Assembly: GCA_008360955.1 (NCBI GenBank)
Contig: LUCM01000013.1
Span: forward strand, 177,457-241,456
Origin: Fasciolopsis buskii
Lineage: Eukaryota > Platyhelminthes > Trematoda > Plagiorchiida > Fasciolidae
Length of the DNA: 64,000 nucleotides
Direction of reading: 5' to 3'
Shown: positions 60,870-64,000 of the stretch, one piece after another
Numbering within the stretch: position 1 is the stretch's first letter
Layout of the letters: the number at the start of each line of letters is the position of its first letter
Translations under genes and position numbers: made by a program
Notes under the pieces: model-generated
What the model was told of the DNA's origin: nothing
The model's input: the letters and a program-made list of their open reading frames with translations, nothing else
Databases searched by the model: none

Positions 60870-63800
60870 TCTTATTTGCCTAGTGTGGGTCATGCATAAC
60901 CGATCTGATCCTAACTTGGTCGGTTCGGAGCAGCTTTAAAGAGCTGGTATTTGTTTGAATAACGAGTTATGCTGCACAATCGAGGGGTGAATCATTTGTA
61001 AACGGTAACAAATCTACAAAGGAAAACCGCCAAGCGGCAGGTGTTCTATAAAGTTATTCCTAACGTCTTTTCTTCCCATCGAAACGCAAGTCATAGATCC
61101 CGTTTTCGACGGTGGTCTATAACCCACAGACATCAAGGATGGATGGGCAGCCTGGAGTGCTTATCGACCACGAAATCTGGTATACAATTTTCTACTTGAC
61201 TTATGTTCACTAGTTTCAACCCGAAGGATATGCAATGCTAACGATTCCAGACAAATATGAAACCGTTTTGGTGTGTCACTGCGTAATTATCCATATGAAT
61301 TGGATGCCGCATAATAAATCATCGGAAAAATTACCTCAGCTCGCTCACCAATGAATATTATGAAATTAAAACGTGCACCCCCACTTCACTAACCATAGTA
61401 TACGACTAGAGGCATGCCAATTCTCTGCGAGACACTGGCCTAGCTCTCATTCACATTGTAAATGTGAACTGTGAACGATCGTGTAACGAGAGCTTACACA
61501 TACAGATCAAACGACACGACGTTTGACCTAGGGGTAGAGGGAGGCGGATGGAGGAACGAAGAATGAGCCGAGGGTGTCTGGATTTGCCATATGATCAAAA
61601 CCGTGTACACTGACCGAAATTGCACGGATTATTCGAATGGCACATATGCATACGGGCGATTGTAACACCCGTCCGCCGACCACCCACCAAGTAATTTGTT
61701 TTTTTTTTCTGTTTTGGCCAAAACTTTCCACGGCTCCACGTGTATCCGTTTGACCATGCCGCGTTTACACCTGAAACGGAAACTCGATCTCTCTCTCTCT
61801 CCCTCTGGATATCCAGGCAAGTGTTTTCTACTACCGGTACCACAGACATTGAAAACTCGTAAATAAACTTACCGGTAGCAGGTCGCATAACAACTTAGAG
61901 TGATACGATTAGGAATTCCGACTACTTTGTAACCGATATGAATTGTCCGCTATATCAGGGGTGGTCGAAAACGAACCCTCTATTTCACTAAGTTCAGCCG
62001 TCATATCAGTGGACCGATAAACAGTGTTCGACAGTTGTTCCAAGGAGGTACTTTAATGTGTGGATTACACAAAGTTACAGACATAAGGAAGCCTCACATT
62101 TCCATGGGACAATTTCCCCTATCAACAGCATAACGCACTAAAATCAGAGTAATTCATATCTCCTAAAATGGATATACGGTTACTCTAGTCATTTCGTTTG
62201 GTCCCCGGGGTGTCTTATCCGTTTGCTTTACTCAGCCTTTTACCCAAAACAACTGGAGATTCCAACATGATGCTTACAGCTGGACCAGACTATCCAATTC
62301 TTAGGTCACAGAATCTTTCGAAAAAGACTCTTTGTTGGCTATGAGGATGACAATTTGTTGTTTGTTGTTCAGAATTCATGCCCTATATTCGCTCACTCTA
62401 CTGCAACACTATGTAAATCGAAGATTGTCTTATGATTTCACGGTTTGAATAGAACAAGATGAAGTGTTCATATTCTTTTGCACTACCCATTCCCTACAAT
62501 CCAGATGAATAAAAGCAGCTTAATACCTTGTCCTACGTAACGAAGAAAGCGGTAATCAATCAGACTCGGTATTGTAAATTGGCCGAAAGCTTGCCTTGAT
62601 GATTTATGCCTCGTTGTACGTCGTCATCCTTAACCTATTCCGTTCATCGCATTGGTTCATTTAAGCATCGTGACTCGACCGAGACCTTAGTTTTACCTTG
62701 GTTGAAACCCGATCAACTTCCCTTATCTATTCTAGTTTATTTCTTCTGCAATTTACTCGAGCAAAAGCTTGGTTTCCTTCTGGCAACCTACTGGTTTGGT
62801 ACGGCTTTAGTGTACATCATATGAAATAATTGGCACGTGATCCCGAATGCATTTTATAACCGAATACTTTATTTAGATTTCCGGCACCACACCGGAAAAT
62901 TTAATAGCTGTAGATTTTTTGTAACATCGTTAAGTGGCACTCTAAAAATCTAGTTGCCTGTCTTCCTAGTCAAAGGATCACACCAGAAACTTTGGCATAT
63001 CGTGACCTTCGCAAACTTTTGCGATATTCCTATGAAACCCATGAGGAGTGGTTTGAGGTGATACGGAAGGCTGACCAATTCATTGTTACTAGTGAGTAAA
63101 TTGTCAAAACCACATTTGATAGAGACAAATGTGATTCACTGAAACAAATAAATAGCATGGTTTGTATATCATGTTGTCGGGAATTCGTGAAAATAACTTG
63201 CACTTCAGTGATTGACCACAATGCAAGACACTTCAATGAAAAACCAGCTTGCTTATTCATACTGCAAGTCATTCTACCCTTTCTGTTCTTCACAATAAAT
63301 TCGCTAACATGCGGTTCTCTGTGGAATTTGGATTAGTTTAGCGAGGTGATATTATGTTGCCTTATTTTTTTCATATACGCGTGCTCATATTGCGCATGCC
63401 TTTAAAGAGTAGTAAGATGTCATAGTGTATCCCAGATACCACAGACCATGGGTTGAGGTTGGGACATTTTCGCATCGATTTCCGGGTAGCAGATCGACCG
63501 GGACAAGTTGTGTCCGATTGGCTTACATTACCAAGAATAGCAAACGTGGTTCCGAGTTGAAATTTCTAGTCTGGAAGTTTGTGTGCAAGAACTATTTGCA
63601 ACTGCTTGAATGTAAATTAAATTTGTCGAAAATATCGTGATTGTGCGAAAACAAATTGCCACGGATAGTTTTAATCTGAGAATGGGACGCCAAATGCTGC
63701 GGTAAAAACGGTCAACGCAGTTTATAAACATACATTTTCAACCAAAAACACAAAAGCGGTCAGATAGATACATAGACAGATAGACGAATTAATATACGTA

Positions 63801-63980
63801 CGGTTTGGTTGTTTGGTTGATTGATTATCCGGTTGTATCATCGACTGATTTACCTATTCCATCTTTGTGCCTTTCACTCATTCATTGTAAAGTATGCCGA
63901 TTGCTAAGTAGGTAAATAAATGGCATTTGTTCTTGCCAAATTAATTCCTAGTCCTTCACATGCATTTCAGCCGATGCGGG
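60870..63980. other. No firmly supported gene
   Basis: Short ORFs only: 61528-61888 (minus, crossing a CT tract), 62606-62824 (plus, ATG start, hydrophobic C-terminus), 63030-63293 (minus) and 63425-63640 (plus). None has convincing splice sites at both ends or a known motif. Confidence 0.35.
61785..61806. repeat. (CT)n microsatellite
   Basis: Run of CT units with one CCCT interruption. Confidence 0.88.
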
Positions 63981-64000
63981 TATAATTCGAAAATGGCAGC

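Noticed and set aside
1..64000. CRISPR arrays, operons, bacterial promoters or terminators
   Set aside because: Nothing of the kind is present; codon, ORF and repeat structure are those of a eukaryote.

Overview
This 64 kb window is eukaryotic, AT-rich (about 40% GC by eye) and gene-poor. It has no operons, ribosome-binding sites or long ORFs. The best-supported content is transposable-element relics: a decayed CR1/SR1-like non-LTR retrotransposon at about 15.77-18.6 kb (+), a decayed RTE/SR2-like reverse-transcriptase fragment at 14.86-15.73 kb (-), many tRNA-derived SINEs, and one MITE with long terminal inverted repeats. The pairing of CR1-like and RTE-like elements, tRNA SINEs and a possible 29-nt mini-intron fits a parasitic flatworm with a large genome (a trematode more likely than a cestode). 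That assignment is inference; no marker gene is present to prove it.

Layout. 1-10.5 kb: mostly non-coding, with weak exon candidates on both strands. 10.9-12.3 kb: a SINE nest of three copies of family B, one copy of family A and a (TG)n tract; two of the family-B copies form an inverted repeat. 14.07-14.24 kb: a family-A SINE. 14.86-18.6 kb: the RTE fragment and the CR1-like element lying head to head. 19.7-20.9 kb: two more family-A SINEs flanking the best two-exon candidate. 21-34.7 kb: intron-like or intergenic DNA with microsatellites, a separate tRNA-like element near 32.2 kb and a few exon candidates. 37-39.6 kb: a long (GAT)n tract and two near-intact family-A SINEs. 46-50 kb: a phase-consistent set of exon candidates on the minus strand. 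50-60.5 kb: five more family-A SINEs, one family-B SINE and the MITE.

Genes. No host protein family could be recognised. The number and length of ORFs in the window (about 16 of 100 codons or more) match what a 40% GC sequence gives by chance, so every single-exon call below is a low-confidence hypothesis built on splice signals, reading phase and residue composition. The retrotransposon calls rest on recognised protein motifs and are much firmer. Pieces could belong to one or two long genes with large introns on the minus strand; only RNA-seq or protein homology could decide.

SINE family A has a 76-nt head that folds like a tRNA (seven-pair acceptor stem, A box, exact B box), a roughly 100-nt body and an A-rich tail. 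SINE family B has a different tRNA-like head and a conserved distal core. Neither encodes protein, so both would need reverse transcriptase supplied in trans, for which the LINE clades seen here are natural candidates; that dependency is inferred, not shown.
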